Of a stretch of DNA of 53,547 nucleotides, positions 6,441 through 15,472 are shown piece by piece. The notes under the pieces are model-generated. The model was given only the letters and a program-made list of their open reading frames with translations. It was not told the DNA's origin and did no database searches. The DNA lies in the NCBI GenBank assembly GCA_910584905.1, contig CAJUCQ010000012.1, forward strand, positions 1 to 53,547, given 5' to 3'. Each line of letters opens with the position of its first letter. The first letter of the stretch is position 1. Origin of the DNA: an uncultured Muribaculaceae bacterium. GTDB lineage: Bacteria; Bacteroidota; Bacteroidia; Bacteroidales; Muribaculaceae. Made by a program: the position numbers and the translations under genes.

Positions 6441-9077
6441 ATGCTTACAGCAAAGGAAATCCGCCAGTCATACAAAGACTTTTTCGAGAAGCACGGCCAT
6501 CACATCGTGCCTTCGGCCCCTATGGTAATCAAAGACGACCCGACGCTGATGTTCACGAACGCCGGTATGAACCAGTTCAAAGACATCATTTTGGGCAATG
6601 CCGCCCCGAAATACCGCCGTGTGGCCGACAGTCAGAAATGCCTCCGCGTCAGCGGCAAACACAATGACCTCGAAGAGGTTGGCCACGACACATATCACCA
6701 CACGATGTTTGAAATGCTGGGCAACTGGAGTTTCGGCGATTATTTCAAGGAAGAGGCAATCGAAATGGCATGGGAATACCTCGTCGAAGTCCTCAAGCTT
6801 GATCCTTCGCGTCTGTACGCCACCGTATTCGAAGGCTCTCCCGCCGAGGGACTCGGGCGCGACGATGAAGCCGCCGCCATCTGGGAGCGCCACCTGCCGA
6901 AAGACCATATCATCAACGGCAACAAACACGATAACTTTTGGGAAATGGGCGATACGGGCCCCTGCGGACCTTGCTCTGAAATCCATATCGACCTCCGCTC
7001 CGACGACGAACGCCGCGCTGTTCCGGGAGCGGAGATGGTGAACCACGACCACCCTCAGGTAATCGAAATCTGGAATCTTGTGTTCATGCAGTTCAACCGC
7101 AAGGCTGACGGCACGCTTGAGCCTCTTCCCGCCAAGGTGATAGACACCGGCATGGGCTTCGAGCGCCTCTGCATGGCTCTCCAAGGCAAGACGTCGAACT
7201 ACGACACCGACGTGTTCACCCCGCTTATCGACAAAATCGCCTCGCTCTCGGGCAAGAAATACGGCGAGACGGAAGAGGTAGACGTTGCCATGCGCGTAAT
7301 CGCCGACCACGTCCGCACCATCGCATTCTCTATCGCCGACTCCCAGCTTCCCGGCAACGCCAAGGCCGGTTACGTCATCCGACGCATCCTTCGCCGTGCC
7401 GTCCGCTATGCCTACACGTTCCTCGACCGCAAAGAGGCCTTCATGTATCGGCTTGTTGACACGCTCATCGAATCCATGGGCGACGCTTACCCAGAATTAA
7501 AGGCTCAGCGCGAGCTCATCATGCGGGTAATCAAAGAAGAGGAGGACTCATTCCTCCGCACGCTTGAAAACGGCATCCGCCTGCTCGACGACGCCATGAA
7601 TGCGGCAAAGGCCGAGGGCAAGACTCAGATTTCGGGCAAGCAGGCCTTCACGCTCTACGACACCTACGGCTTCCCCCTCGACCTCACCGACCTCATTCTG
7701 AAAGAAAAGGGCATGACCCTCGACCGCGAAGAGTTCGACAAGGAAATGGCCGCGCAGAAACAACGCGCACGGCAGGCGGCGGCCGTCGAGGCTTCCGACT
7801 GGGTTACAGTCCGCGAGGGCGAGCAGGAATTCTGCGGCTACGACGAGTCCGAGACTGAAGCCCGCATCCTTCGCTGGCGTCATGTAAAGCAAAAGAATCA
7901 GGAGTATTATCAGATTATGCTTGACCGCACGCCATTCTACGCTGAGATGGGCGGCCAGACGGGCGACCGCGGCACGCTCACCGATGTCACCATCGGCGAA
8001 AGCATTGAAATCTACGACACAAAGCGCGAAAACGGCACGGGCGTGCATCTGACCAAGAAGCTCCCGACAAATCCCGAAGCGACCTTCCTCGCCGCCATTG
8101 ACAGCGAGGCCCGCCTCGCAACGAGCCGCAACCACACGGCCACCCACCTGCTCCACGAAGCTCTCCGCGAAGTTCTCGGCACACACGTGGAGCAGAAAGG
8201 TTCTTTCGTATCGCCCGAGGTTCTGCGCTTTGACTTCTCTCACTTCCAGAAGGTCACGCCTGAAGAGCTCTCGAAGGTAGAACGCCTCGCCAACCGCAAG
8301 GTGCGCGCGGCCATCGCCCGCGACGAACGCCGCAACTGCCCCATCAAGGAGGCCCGCGAAATGGGCGCAATGGCGCTTTTCGGCGAAAAGTACGGCGACG
8401 AAGTGCGAGTGATCCGCTACGGAGACTCCGTAGAGCTTTGCGGCGGCACCCACGTCGACAATACCGGCAATATCGGTATGATAAAAATCACGAGCGAAAG
8501 CTCTATTTCCGCCGGCGTGCGCCGTATCGAGGCCATCACGGGCGAAAACGTCGAGAATGCAATCGACTCGCTGACCGCAACACTCCGCGAAGTGGGCGGC
8601 TTCTTCAACAACGCCCCCGACGTCGTAGCCGCCATCCGCCGCTTCGTCGATGAGAACGCCGAGCTCAAGGCCAAAGTTGAAGAACACTTCAAAGAACGCG
8701 TCAAGGCCCTCACCGACGATCTTCTCAAGGCTTCCGCCACGAGCACTGACGGCACTTTCCGCATTGTAAGCCTCACGGGTATCCGCATGTCCGATATGCC
8801 TAAGGCCGTTGCCTTTGCCATCCGCGAAGCCTCGCCGACAGCTACAGCATTCGTAGCCGCAACCGTGGATCCCACGGGCAAGCCTCAGCTGACCGTCATG
8901 CTCACTGACGACCTCGTAGACGCCGGACTCAACGCGGCGACCATAGTTCGCGGCGCTGCCAAAAACATCAAGGGCGGCGGCGGCGGCCAGCCGTCGTTCG
9001 CGCAGGCCGGAGGTAAAGACCCCGAAGGCCTCGGAGCCGCTCTTGACGCTATGCTCGCAGCACTCGGCGGAAAGTAA
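6441..9077 (+). CDS. alaS: Alanine--tRNA ligase
   Basis: Charges tRNA-Ala in the cytoplasm. 878 residues, the normal full length. The class II catalytic core is at the N-terminus (start MLTAKEIRQSYKDFF, motif FTNAGMNQFK), followed by the tRNA-binding part. The editing domain shows HTATHLLH near residue 564 and CGGTH with Cys667 and His671, the zinc ligands equivalent to C666 and H670 of E. coli. The C-terminal DHHA1-like domain contains the glycine run GGGGGQPSFAQAGG. The start at 6441 is the one used in the family and follows its own promoter. The gene downstream is prfA after a 145-bp structured gap, so both could be transcribed together. Confidence 0.98.
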   Translation: MLTAKEIRQSYKDFFEKHGHHIVPSAPMVIKDDPTLMFTNAGMNQFKDIILGNAAPKYRRVADSQKCLRVSGKHNDLEEVGHDTYHHTMFEMLGNWSFGDYFKEEAIEMAWEYLVEVLKLDPSRLYATVFEGSPAEGLGRDDEAAAIWERHLPKDHIINGNKHDNFWEMGDTGPCGPCSEIHIDLRSDDERRAVPGAEMVNHDHPQVIEIWNLVFMQFNRKADGTLEPLPAKVIDTGMGFERLCMALQGKTSNYDTDVFTPLIDKIASLSGKKYGETEEVDVAMRVIADHVRTIAFSIADSQLPGNAKAGYVIRRILRRAVRYAYTFLDRKEAFMYRLVDTLIESMGDAYPELKAQRELIMRVIKEEEDSFLRTLENGIRLLDDAMNAAKAEGKTQISGKQAFTLYDTYGFPLDLTDLILKEKGMTLDREEFDKEMAAQKQRARQAAAVEASDWVTVREGEQEFCGYDESETEARILRWRHVKQKNQEYYQIMLDRTPFYAEMGGQTGDRGTLTDVTIGESIEIYDTKRENGTGVHLTKKLPTNPEATFLAAIDSEARLATSRNHTATHLLHEALREVLGTHVEQKGSFVSPEVLRFDFSHFQKVTPEELSKVERLANRKVRAAIARDERRNCPIKEAREMGAMALFGEKYGDEVRVIRYGDSVELCGGTHVDNTGNIGMIKITSESSISAGVRRIEAITGENVENAIDSLTATLREVGGFFNNAPDVVAAIRRFVDENAELKAKVEEHFKERVKALTDDLLKASATSTDGTFRIVSLTGIRMSDMPKAVAFAIREASPTATAFVAATVDPTGKPQLTVMLTDDLVDAGLNAATIVRGAAKNIKGGGGGQPSFAQAGGKDPEGLGAALDAMLAALGGK

Positions 9078-9094
9078 GTATTCCAACCCGGGGC

Positions 9095-9176
9095 GACGGG
9101 TTTCGGCCACGAAATCCGTCAGGCCGGCCGGTCCCGGAGAAATGCGGGCGACTTCGCCTTGCGTTTTTCCGGGACC
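9095..9176 (+). other. Two consecutive strong hairpins between alaS and prfA
   Basis: Hairpin 1: GACGGGTTTCG (9095-9105) pairs with CGAAATCCGTC (9110-9120) over 11 bp with one wobble and a GCCA loop. Hairpin 2: 9130-9145 pairs with 9161-9176 over 16 bp (GGTCCCGG outer part, two wobbles), capped by GGCG/CGCC around an ACTT loop. Neither has a T run, so these are not ordinary terminators. They could stabilise or process the mRNA, attenuate prfA or be repeat-type palindromes. The structure is read directly from the bases; function is unknown. Confidence 0.7.
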
Positions 9177-9222
9177 TCATACTACTCCAAAGTCCACAGT
9201 CAACTCATCCAAAAACGCCCTT

Positions 9223-10332
9223 ATGGCAGACAACTCCCTGATGTCGCGTCTCGAAGGAATCGAGGCGCGGTTCGAAGAAATAAGCACCCTCATCACCGAC
9301 CCGTCGGTAATCGCCGACATGAAGCGCTACGTGCGCCTGACCAAGGAATACAAAGACCTCGGGAAGCTCGTCGAAGCCACGCGCCGCTATCGCGGCCTGT
9401 GCGCGACAATCGACGAGGCACGCTCGCTTCTGGCCACGGAGAACGACGCGGAGATGCGGGAGATGGCCAAGGACGAACTGGATACGGCAAGCGCCGCCCT
9501 ACCCGCCCTTGAAGAGGAAATCAAGCTGCTCCTCATTCCCGCCGACCCCGAGGATTCCAAAAACGCCATTCTTGAAATCCGCGGAGGCACGGGCGGCGAC
9601 GAGGCCGCCATATTCGCCGGCGACCTTTGCAAGATGTACGTCAAGTTCTGCGAAAGCAAGGGCTGGAACGTGGCGGTCACTTCGGCCAGCGAAGGAGCGG
9701 CCGGAGGCTACAAGGAGATTGTGCTGAGCGTGACGGGCGAAGGAGTCTACGGCATTCTCAAATATGAGTCGGGGGTGCACCGCGTTCAACGCGTTCCCGC
9801 CACGGAGACTCAGGGCCGCGTCCACACGTCGGCGGCCACCGTGGCCGTTCTCCCCGAGGCCGAAGCCTTCGACGTCGAAATCAATGAAGGGGAAATCAAA
9901 TGGGACACATTCCGTTCGGGCGGCGCCGGGGGTCAGAACGTCAATAAAGTCGAGTCGGGCGTCCGCCTGCGTTATATGTGGAAAAACCCCAACACCGGCG
10001 TCAGCGAAGAGATACTCATCGAGTGCACCGAGACGCGCGACCAGCCCAAGAACAAAGAGCGCGCCCTCAGCCGCCTTCGGACATTCATCTACGACAAAGA
10101 GCATCAGAAATATATCGACGACATAGCCTCACGACGCAAAACGCTTGTCAGCACCGGCGACCGGTCGGCAAAAATCCGCACCTACAACTATCCTCAGGGG
10201 CGCATCACCGACCACCGCATCAACTATACGGTGTATAACCTTCAGGCGTTCGTCGACGGCGACATCCAAGACGTGATAGACCGGCTGATAATAGCGGAAA
10301 ACGCTGAAAAACTTAAAGCTTCCGAACTCTAA
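9223..10332 (+). CDS. prfA: Peptide chain release factor 1
   Basis: Recognises UAA and UAG stop codons and triggers peptide release. 369 residues from the ATG at 9223. The open frame reaches back to 9043, but that part overlaps the end of alaS and the two hairpins, and family members begin as here (MADNSLMSRLEGIEARFEE). The GGQ catalytic loop is Gly236-Gly237-Gln238 within RSGGAGGQNVNKVES. The stop-codon recognition PxT motif appears as PAT near residue 192, which marks RF1 rather than RF2. The rest of the length and domains are normal. It is followed 4 bp later by a DUF4153 gene. Confidence 0.97.
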   Translation: MADNSLMSRLEGIEARFEEISTLITDPSVIADMKRYVRLTKEYKDLGKLVEATRRYRGLCATIDEARSLLATENDAEMREMAKDELDTASAALPALEEEIKLLLIPADPEDSKNAILEIRGGTGGDEAAIFAGDLCKMYVKFCESKGWNVAVTSASEGAAGGYKEIVLSVTGEGVYGILKYESGVHRVQRVPATETQGRVHTSAATVAVLPEAEAFDVEINEGEIKWDTFRSGGAGGQNVNKVESGVRLRYMWKNPNTGVSEEILIECTETRDQPKNKERALSRLRTFIYDKEHQKYIDDIASRRKTLVSTGDRSAKIRTYNYPQGRITDHRINYTVYNLQAFVDGDIQDVIDRLIIAENAEKLKASEL

Positions 10333-10336
10333 GCCA

Positions 10337-12088
10337 ATGAAACAGTATCTCTCCCTCGACCGTCTCAAAGAGTCATTCGCAAGCGTCATCCGCCGCTTTC
10401 CCGTGGCTTCGGCCATGATTTTTGTCTATACGGCGTATGGCGTCTGCTGCGTATGGGATGCGCCGACGAGCCGTGAATTCGACATTGCGGCCAACGTCAG
10501 CCTCTCGCTCGGCATTCTGTTTTCGACGGCCTCGTACCTGTGGTGCTCCGCCCTGCGGGCTTCGGCAAGGACTTCGGCCGTCTGCCAGACTACCGGCGCA
10601 GTCTTGTCGGCGGTCAATTTCTGCTACATTCTTTTGCGAGGCCGCTATCTCGGCTATACCGACGCTATCAGCTACGCCACGGCATACACTGCCCTCGCCA
10701 CGGCGATATTCTTTTTGCCTCCAATCGGCTCCCCGAGCCTCGCGCGCCAATGGCGCTACAGCATGGGAGTGACCGGCGCGGTGTGCTTCGCTATTGTCCT
10801 TGCCGTCATTTTAGGAGCGTTCACGGGCATCGTTTTCGGCACACTAAACATCCTGTTCGGCATCACCGGCATAAGGCTCTCGTCGACCGTGTGGATTCTG
10901 CTGTCGGGGACTGTTCCCGCGCTCGCCGCGCTCTACCGTCTGCCCTCAGGCGACGACTCCGACGCTTCGGAAGGCGTCTCGGGTCCTGCATTATTCACCA
11001 AAAACGTGCTTCTGCCCCTCGCTCTCGTCTATGCGGCCATACTGTATGTCTACGGGCTGAAAATACTCTTTACATTCGACTTGCCCAAAGGGAGCGTCAG
11101 TATGATGGTCACGGGCCTTGTGTCGGCTGTTTTAGTTATAGTCTACGGTCTTCAAGGCTACCTCTCGGAGAGTGCGGGCACGGAGCGAGGCCGACGCATC
11201 GCCGCCGCCGCTTCGCGTTGGCTTCCTGCGGCAATGCTCCCCTTGCTGGTGCTTATGAGCGTCGCTATATTCTACCGTATAAACGAATACGGCGTCACGC
11301 CCAAGAGGCTTTATGTGGCGACGTTCAATATATGGGCCTACGTCGTGGCCATCTATCTGACGGTAAGACGCGAACCTGCGCTCAATATCGTGGCGGCGTC
11401 CTTTGCCGGCATATTTTTCCTGACTTCGGCGCTACCGGGCTTCAACTATTCGACGTGGGGGCTGAACGCCGTGCGCGAAAAAGTCAAGACTGAACTTGCC
11501 GAAGCCGGTCTTGACAATATGCCCGTTGAGTACGACGCCCTTAAAGCCGCTCTCGCCAAGTTGCCGAGAGCAAAAGCCGAAAGCATCGCCGAAGACCTCA
11601 GCCGGCTCGACGAATGGGACAACCATTCAGCCGTGGCTGACATCGTAAAGAGCGACGAAACCCTCTACGCATGGAAGCTCCTTTCGGACAACGACGTGGT
11701 GACGGAAGAAGTTCCCACGGCATACACCGACGCAAAGGGAAAGGTCGATGGCGGCGCACTCAGCCCTATTCCCGAAGGCTACGCGTCGGTGGCATATTAT
11801 GCGCCGTATATGAGCATAGCCCTTACTCCCGAGAGAGACAAGACCATCGAAATGATGCTGGTCGACAGCCTCAGCATCCGCATCCCCGTCGACTCGCTCG
11901 CCGCGCTTGACCCGGCGGCCGGCTTCCGGGCCGTAAAGGCCGACGTCAGCGGCGAGGCCGGAGCCGCATTCTATATCACCGAATACAGTCTCCGGGCCGA
12001 AAGAATGCTCGGTAAACCTTACTGCCGCATCTCGCTCGGCGGCTATCTTTTCAGAAAACAAACATCAAACAACGATATACCCAAATGA
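10337..12088 (+). CDS. DUF4153 multi-pass membrane protein
   Basis: 583 residues. The first 370 or so residues hold about ten hydrophobic membrane segments (for example residues 20-40 and 145-175). They are followed by a soluble C-terminal part of about 200 residues rich in acidic and Pro residues. The pattern and N-terminus fit the DUF4153 family of Bacteroidales, whose function is unknown. It begins 4 bp after prfA, and its stop overlaps the pyrF start (ATGA at 12085-12088), so it is in the same transcription unit. That placement suggests constitutive expression but gives no clue to the substrate or role. Confidence 0.82.
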   Translation: MKQYLSLDRLKESFASVIRRFPVASAMIFVYTAYGVCCVWDAPTSREFDIAANVSLSLGILFSTASYLWCSALRASARTSAVCQTTGAVLSAVNFCYILLRGRYLGYTDAISYATAYTALATAIFFLPPIGSPSLARQWRYSMGVTGAVCFAIVLAVILGAFTGIVFGTLNILFGITGIRLSSTVWILLSGTVPALAALYRLPSGDDSDASEGVSGPALFTKNVLLPLALVYAAILYVYGLKILFTFDLPKGSVSMMVTGLVSAVLVIVYGLQGYLSESAGTERGRRIAAAASRWLPAAMLPLLVLMSVAIFYRINEYGVTPKRLYVATFNIWAYVVAIYLTVRREPALNIVAASFAGIFFLTSALPGFNYSTWGLNAVREKVKTELAEAGLDNMPVEYDALKAALAKLPRAKAESIAEDLSRLDEWDNHSAVADIVKSDETLYAWKLLSDNDVVTEEVPTAYTDAKGKVDGGALSPIPEGYASVAYYAPYMSIALTPERDKTIEMMLVDSLSIRIPVDSLAALDPAAGFRAVKADVSGEAGAAFYITEYSLRAERMLGKPYCRISLGGYLFRKQTSNNDIPK

Positions 12089-12912
12089 CACGTAAAGAAC
12101 TCGTAAGCAATATCTTCCGTAAAGGCTCATTCCTCTGCACCGGTCTTGACCCCGACATCAAGAAACTCCCGCCCCACCTTCTTGAGAACAAAGGCGGCGA
12201 ACACCCCGTGCTGGTGTTCAACAAGGCAATCATCGACGCCACGGCGCCTTACTGCGTGGCCTACAAGCCCAATCTCGCATTCTACGAAAGCCTCGGCGCC
12301 GAGGGTGTGAAAGTACTTGAAGACACGGTGAAGTATATCCGCGAGAACTATCCCGACCAGTTTGTCATCGCCGACGCCAAGCGCGGCGATATAGGCAACA
12401 CGGCAGCAATGTATGCGCGCTCTTTTTACGAGGCGATGGATTTCGACGCCGTGACACTCGCCCCCTATATGGGCGCCGACTCCGTGCGCCCCTTCCTTGA
12501 ATACAAAGACAAGTGGGCCGTCATCCTCGCTCTTACGTCCAACAAGAGCGCGACGGACTTCGAGACCGTGGCCGACGCCAAGGGCGAGGCCATGTATGAG
12601 AGAGTGCTCCGCGTGTCGAGCGAATGGGGTTCGGACGCTGACACGATGTACGTCGTAGGGGCTACGCAGGCTTCGCACCTCGAGACAGTCCGCAAAATCG
12701 TGCCGTCGCATTTTCTGCTTGTTCCGGGCGTGGGCGCTCAGGGCGGAAGCCTCGAAGAAGTGGCGCGCTACGGGATGACCCCCGACTGCGGCCTGCTCGT
12801 CAATTCCTCGCGCGGAATCATCTACGCCTCCTCCGGCGAAGACTACGCCGAGGCCGCCGGCGCCGCCGCCCGCAAGCTTGCCGAAGAGATGAAAGCTTTA
12901 CTCCCCGCCTGA
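12085..12912 (+). CDS. pyrF: Orotidine 5'-phosphate decarboxylase (long, type 2)
   Basis: Last step of de novo UMP synthesis, OMP to UMP plus CO2. 275 residues, the length of the type 2 (long) family, not the 230-residue E. coli type. The substrate motif LCTGLDPDIKKLP is near the N-terminus. The catalytic D-x-K-x-x-D is Asp97, Lys99 and the following Asp in ADAKRGDIGNT. The phosphate-binding end is LVPGVGAQGG and LLVNSSRGI. The start ATG overlaps the stop of the DUF4153 gene by 4 bp. feoAB follows after 10 bp. The pyrimidine genes pyrB and pyrI lie 6 kb downstream in the same orientation. Confidence 0.97.
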   Translation: MTRKELVSNIFRKGSFLCTGLDPDIKKLPPHLLENKGGEHPVLVFNKAIIDATAPYCVAYKPNLAFYESLGAEGVKVLEDTVKYIRENYPDQFVIADAKRGDIGNTAAMYARSFYEAMDFDAVTLAPYMGADSVRPFLEYKDKWAVILALTSNKSATDFETVADAKGEAMYERVLRVSSEWGSDADTMYVVGATQASHLETVRKIVPSHFLLVPGVGAQGGSLEEVARYGMTPDCGLLVNSSRGIIYASSGEDYAEAAGAAARKLAEEMKALLPA

Positions 12913-12922
12913 GGCCGGCCGA

Positions 12923-15433
12923 ATGCGTCTTTCGGATTTAAAGCCCGGTCAATCGGGCATTGTGGTGAAGATTCTCGGCCACGGAGCGTTCCGCAAACGC
13001 GTGGTCGAGATGGGCTTCGTGCGCGGCCGCGTGGTGAGCGTGCTTCTTCAGGCCCCGCTGAACGACCCCGTCAACTACCGCATCATGAACTACGAGGTGA
13101 GCCTGCGGCGCTCGGAAGCGGCAATGATTGAAATCGTGGCTCTTGAAGGCCATGATTGCCTCAAGTGCGAGCATCTCGACGAGGCTTGCCCGCACTGCCC
13201 TGTGGCCGACCTCACGCACGGGCGGACTCAATCCGACCTGCGAGCGCCCGGATGCGACACGCATGCCGACGAGATGCAGCGCATGATTGCGCGCCGGTCG
13301 CGCACAATCAACGTGGTGCTTATCGGCAACCCCAACTGCGGCAAAACGTCGCTCTTCAACATCGCATCCGGGGCCAAAGAGCACGTCGGCAACTACTCCG
13401 GGGTGACAGTCGACGCCAAAAGCGGCGTTTTCCGCCACAAGGGCTATACATTCAACATCGTCGACCTGCCGGGGACGTATTCGCTCACGACGTATTCGCC
13501 GGAAGAAATGTACGTGCGGCGCTATCTCCGCGACAACACTCCCGACGTGATTATCAATGTCGTCGACGCCTCCAACCTCGAGCGCAATCTCTATCTCAGC
13601 ACCGAGCTTATCGACATGGACCGCTCGATGGTCATCGCGCTGAACATGTATGATGAAATCCGCGCGCGCGGCGCACGGCTCGACTATGCCACCCTCGGCA
13701 AGATGATCGGTGTGCCGATGCAACCGGTTGTGAGCAAGACGGGCGAAGGCGTGGCGGAGCTTTTCGACACGGTAATCTCCGTGTTCGAAGGCAGCAACGA
13801 AGACGTGCGCCATGTGCACGTCAACCTCGGGCAGGATATCGAGGCCGCCCTTCGCAGAATGGTTGACAGCATCAAGACCGATTACAGCACCGGGATACAC
13901 TTTTCGCCACGCTACACGGCGATAAAGCTGCTTGAGGGCGACCACGAAATCGAAGACCGCCTGTCGACTCCCCGGCTGCCTGACGGGCCTCCGCGCCCGG
14001 GGACAGGCCGCGGGCGCCACAGCCTGCTGATACTGCGCGACAAACTGCGCGGCCACATCGAAAGCCTGCACGACGAAGACATCACCTCCATTATCGCCGG
14101 GGCCAAATACGGCTTTATCGCCGGGGCTCTTGCCGAGACTTTCGTGCCCGGCAATGAGAAGAAAAGCCATGCGTCGCAACTCCTCGACCGCCTTGCGACC
14201 AACCGCATCACGGGCTTCCCGATATTCTTCCTGATAATGCTTTTCATATTCTGGGCCACGTTCTTCGTCGGGCAATATCCCATGGAATGGATTGAGTCAG
14301 GGGTGGCCTTTCTCAGCGATGCGGTGAATGTGATGATGCCCGAAGGCCCGCTCAAGGACCTTATCGCCGACGGTATCATCGGAGGTGTCGGAGGGGTGAT
14401 TGTGTTCCTCCCCAACATTCTGATTCTCTACTTCCTGATTTCCTTCATGGAGGATTCGGGCTACATGGCCCGCGCGGCCTTCATCATGGACAAGCTGATG
14501 CACAAAATCGGGTTGCACGGCAAGAGTTTTATCCCTCTTGTCATGGGCTTCGGCTGCAATGTGCCGGCCGTCCTGTCGTCGCGCGCCATCGAAAGCCATT
14601 CGAGCCGCCTGATAACGATACTGATTAATCCGTTCATGAGCTGCTCGGCGAGGCTGCCGGTGTATGTGCTGATTATCGGGGCTTTTTTTCCGCAACATGC
14701 CGCTTTGGTGTTCATGGGTGTCTACCTGACGGGCATCCTCGTGGGCGTGGTGACGGCGCGCCTGCTCCGCCGCTTCTTTTTCCATAAGGACGAGACGCCG
14801 TTTGTGATGGAGCTTCCGCCTTATCGTCTCCCGACGTTCAAGGCTTCAATGAGCCACACGTGGGAGAAAGGGCGCCAGTATCTGAAAAAGATGGGAGGAA
14901 TAATCCTCGCGGCAAGCATCATCGTCTGGGCGCTCAACTATTTTCCGCTGCACGACGGCGCGAGCGCGCCTGCTCCCGAGAATGAGGCCGTGGGCGGGGC
15001 TGACGACAGCGCCATCGACCCTTCGCGCGATTCCTATCTCGAGATGGCCGGCAAGTTTATCAATCCGGTGATGGAGCCGCTCGGATTTTCGTGGCGCGCA
15101 ACCGTTGCATCTCTCGCCGGCGTTCCGGCGAAGGAAATCGTCGTGTCGACCCTCGGCGTGCTCTATACGGATGATGAAGCCGTCGACAACGGCCGTCTGG
15201 CCTCGCGTCTGACCGCACCTCGCGGCCCGGACGGGAAGCCCGACTTCACGGCTGCCTCGGCCCTCGCCTTCATGATATTCATCCTGCTCTATTGCCCTTG
15301 CACGGCCACTATAACGGCCATAGCCCGCGAAACCGGCCGCAAGCGATATGCGTTGTTCAGCATGGTCTATAACACGGGAGTGGCGTGGCTGGTGGCTTTT
15401 GCGGCCTACAGGCTCATGCTTCTCGCTATGTAA
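12923..15433 (+). CDS. feoB: Fused FeoA-FeoB ferrous iron transporter with Cys-rich linker
   Basis: Fe(II) uptake across the inner membrane. Residues 1-72 are a FeoA (SH3-like) domain fused ahead of FeoB, the usual arrangement in Bacteroidales. The FeoB G domain has G1 GNPNCGKTS (135-143), G3 DLPGTYS and G4 NMYD. The membrane part has about ten helices with the two gate motifs GFGCNVPAVLSSR and SCSARLPVYV. Unusual: between FeoA and the G domain lies C79-x2-C82-x6-C89-x2-C92 together with His residues, which looks like a metal or Fe-S site. A non-conserved acidic insert occurs near residues 690-710 between membrane helices. It lies 10 bp after pyrF. I am sure of the transporter call; the Cys cluster role is inference. 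Confidence 0.96.
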   Translation: MRLSDLKPGQSGIVVKILGHGAFRKRVVEMGFVRGRVVSVLLQAPLNDPVNYRIMNYEVSLRRSEAAMIEIVALEGHDCLKCEHLDEACPHCPVADLTHGRTQSDLRAPGCDTHADEMQRMIARRSRTINVVLIGNPNCGKTSLFNIASGAKEHVGNYSGVTVDAKSGVFRHKGYTFNIVDLPGTYSLTTYSPEEMYVRRYLRDNTPDVIINVVDASNLERNLYLSTELIDMDRSMVIALNMYDEIRARGARLDYATLGKMIGVPMQPVVSKTGEGVAELFDTVISVFEGSNEDVRHVHVNLGQDIEAALRRMVDSIKTDYSTGIHFSPRYTAIKLLEGDHEIEDRLSTPRLPDGPPRPGTGRGRHSLLILRDKLRGHIESLHDEDITSIIAGAKYGFIAGALAETFVPGNEKKSHASQLLDRLATNRITGFPIFFLIMLFIFWATFFVGQYPMEWIESGVAFLSDAVNVMMPEGPLKDLIADGIIGGVGGVIVFLPNILILYFLISFMEDSGYMARAAFIMDKLMHKIGLHGKSFIPLVMGFGCNVPAVLSSRAIESHSSRLITILINPFMSCSARLPVYVLIIGAFFPQHAALVFMGVYLTGILVGVVTARLLRRFFFHKDETPFVMELPPYRLPTFKASMSHTWEKGRQYLKKMGGIILAASIIVWALNYFPLHDGASAPAPENEAVGGADDSAIDPSRDSYLEMAGKFINPVMEPLGFSWRATVASLAGVPAKEIVVSTLGVLYTDDEAVDNGRLASRLTAPRGPDGKPDFTAASALAFMIFILLYCPCTATITAIARETGRKRYALFSMVYNTGVAWLVAFAAYRLMLLAM

Positions 15434-15472
15434 AGGCAATAAAAGGGCGTCGCAGTCCGTTAAAAGGACAAG

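Noticed and set aside
7548..9110. 520-codon open frame on the minus strand opposite alaS
   Set aside because: It is a shadow of alaS codon bias in GC-rich DNA; it has no family motifs and alaS is complete.
9043..9222. 60-codon N-terminal extension of prfA
   Set aside because: It overlaps alaS and the two hairpins, and RF1 proteins begin at the ATG at 9223.
12938..14275. 445-codon minus-strand frame opposite feoAB
   Set aside because: Shadow frame of the transporter gene; it shows no domain, signal or start context.
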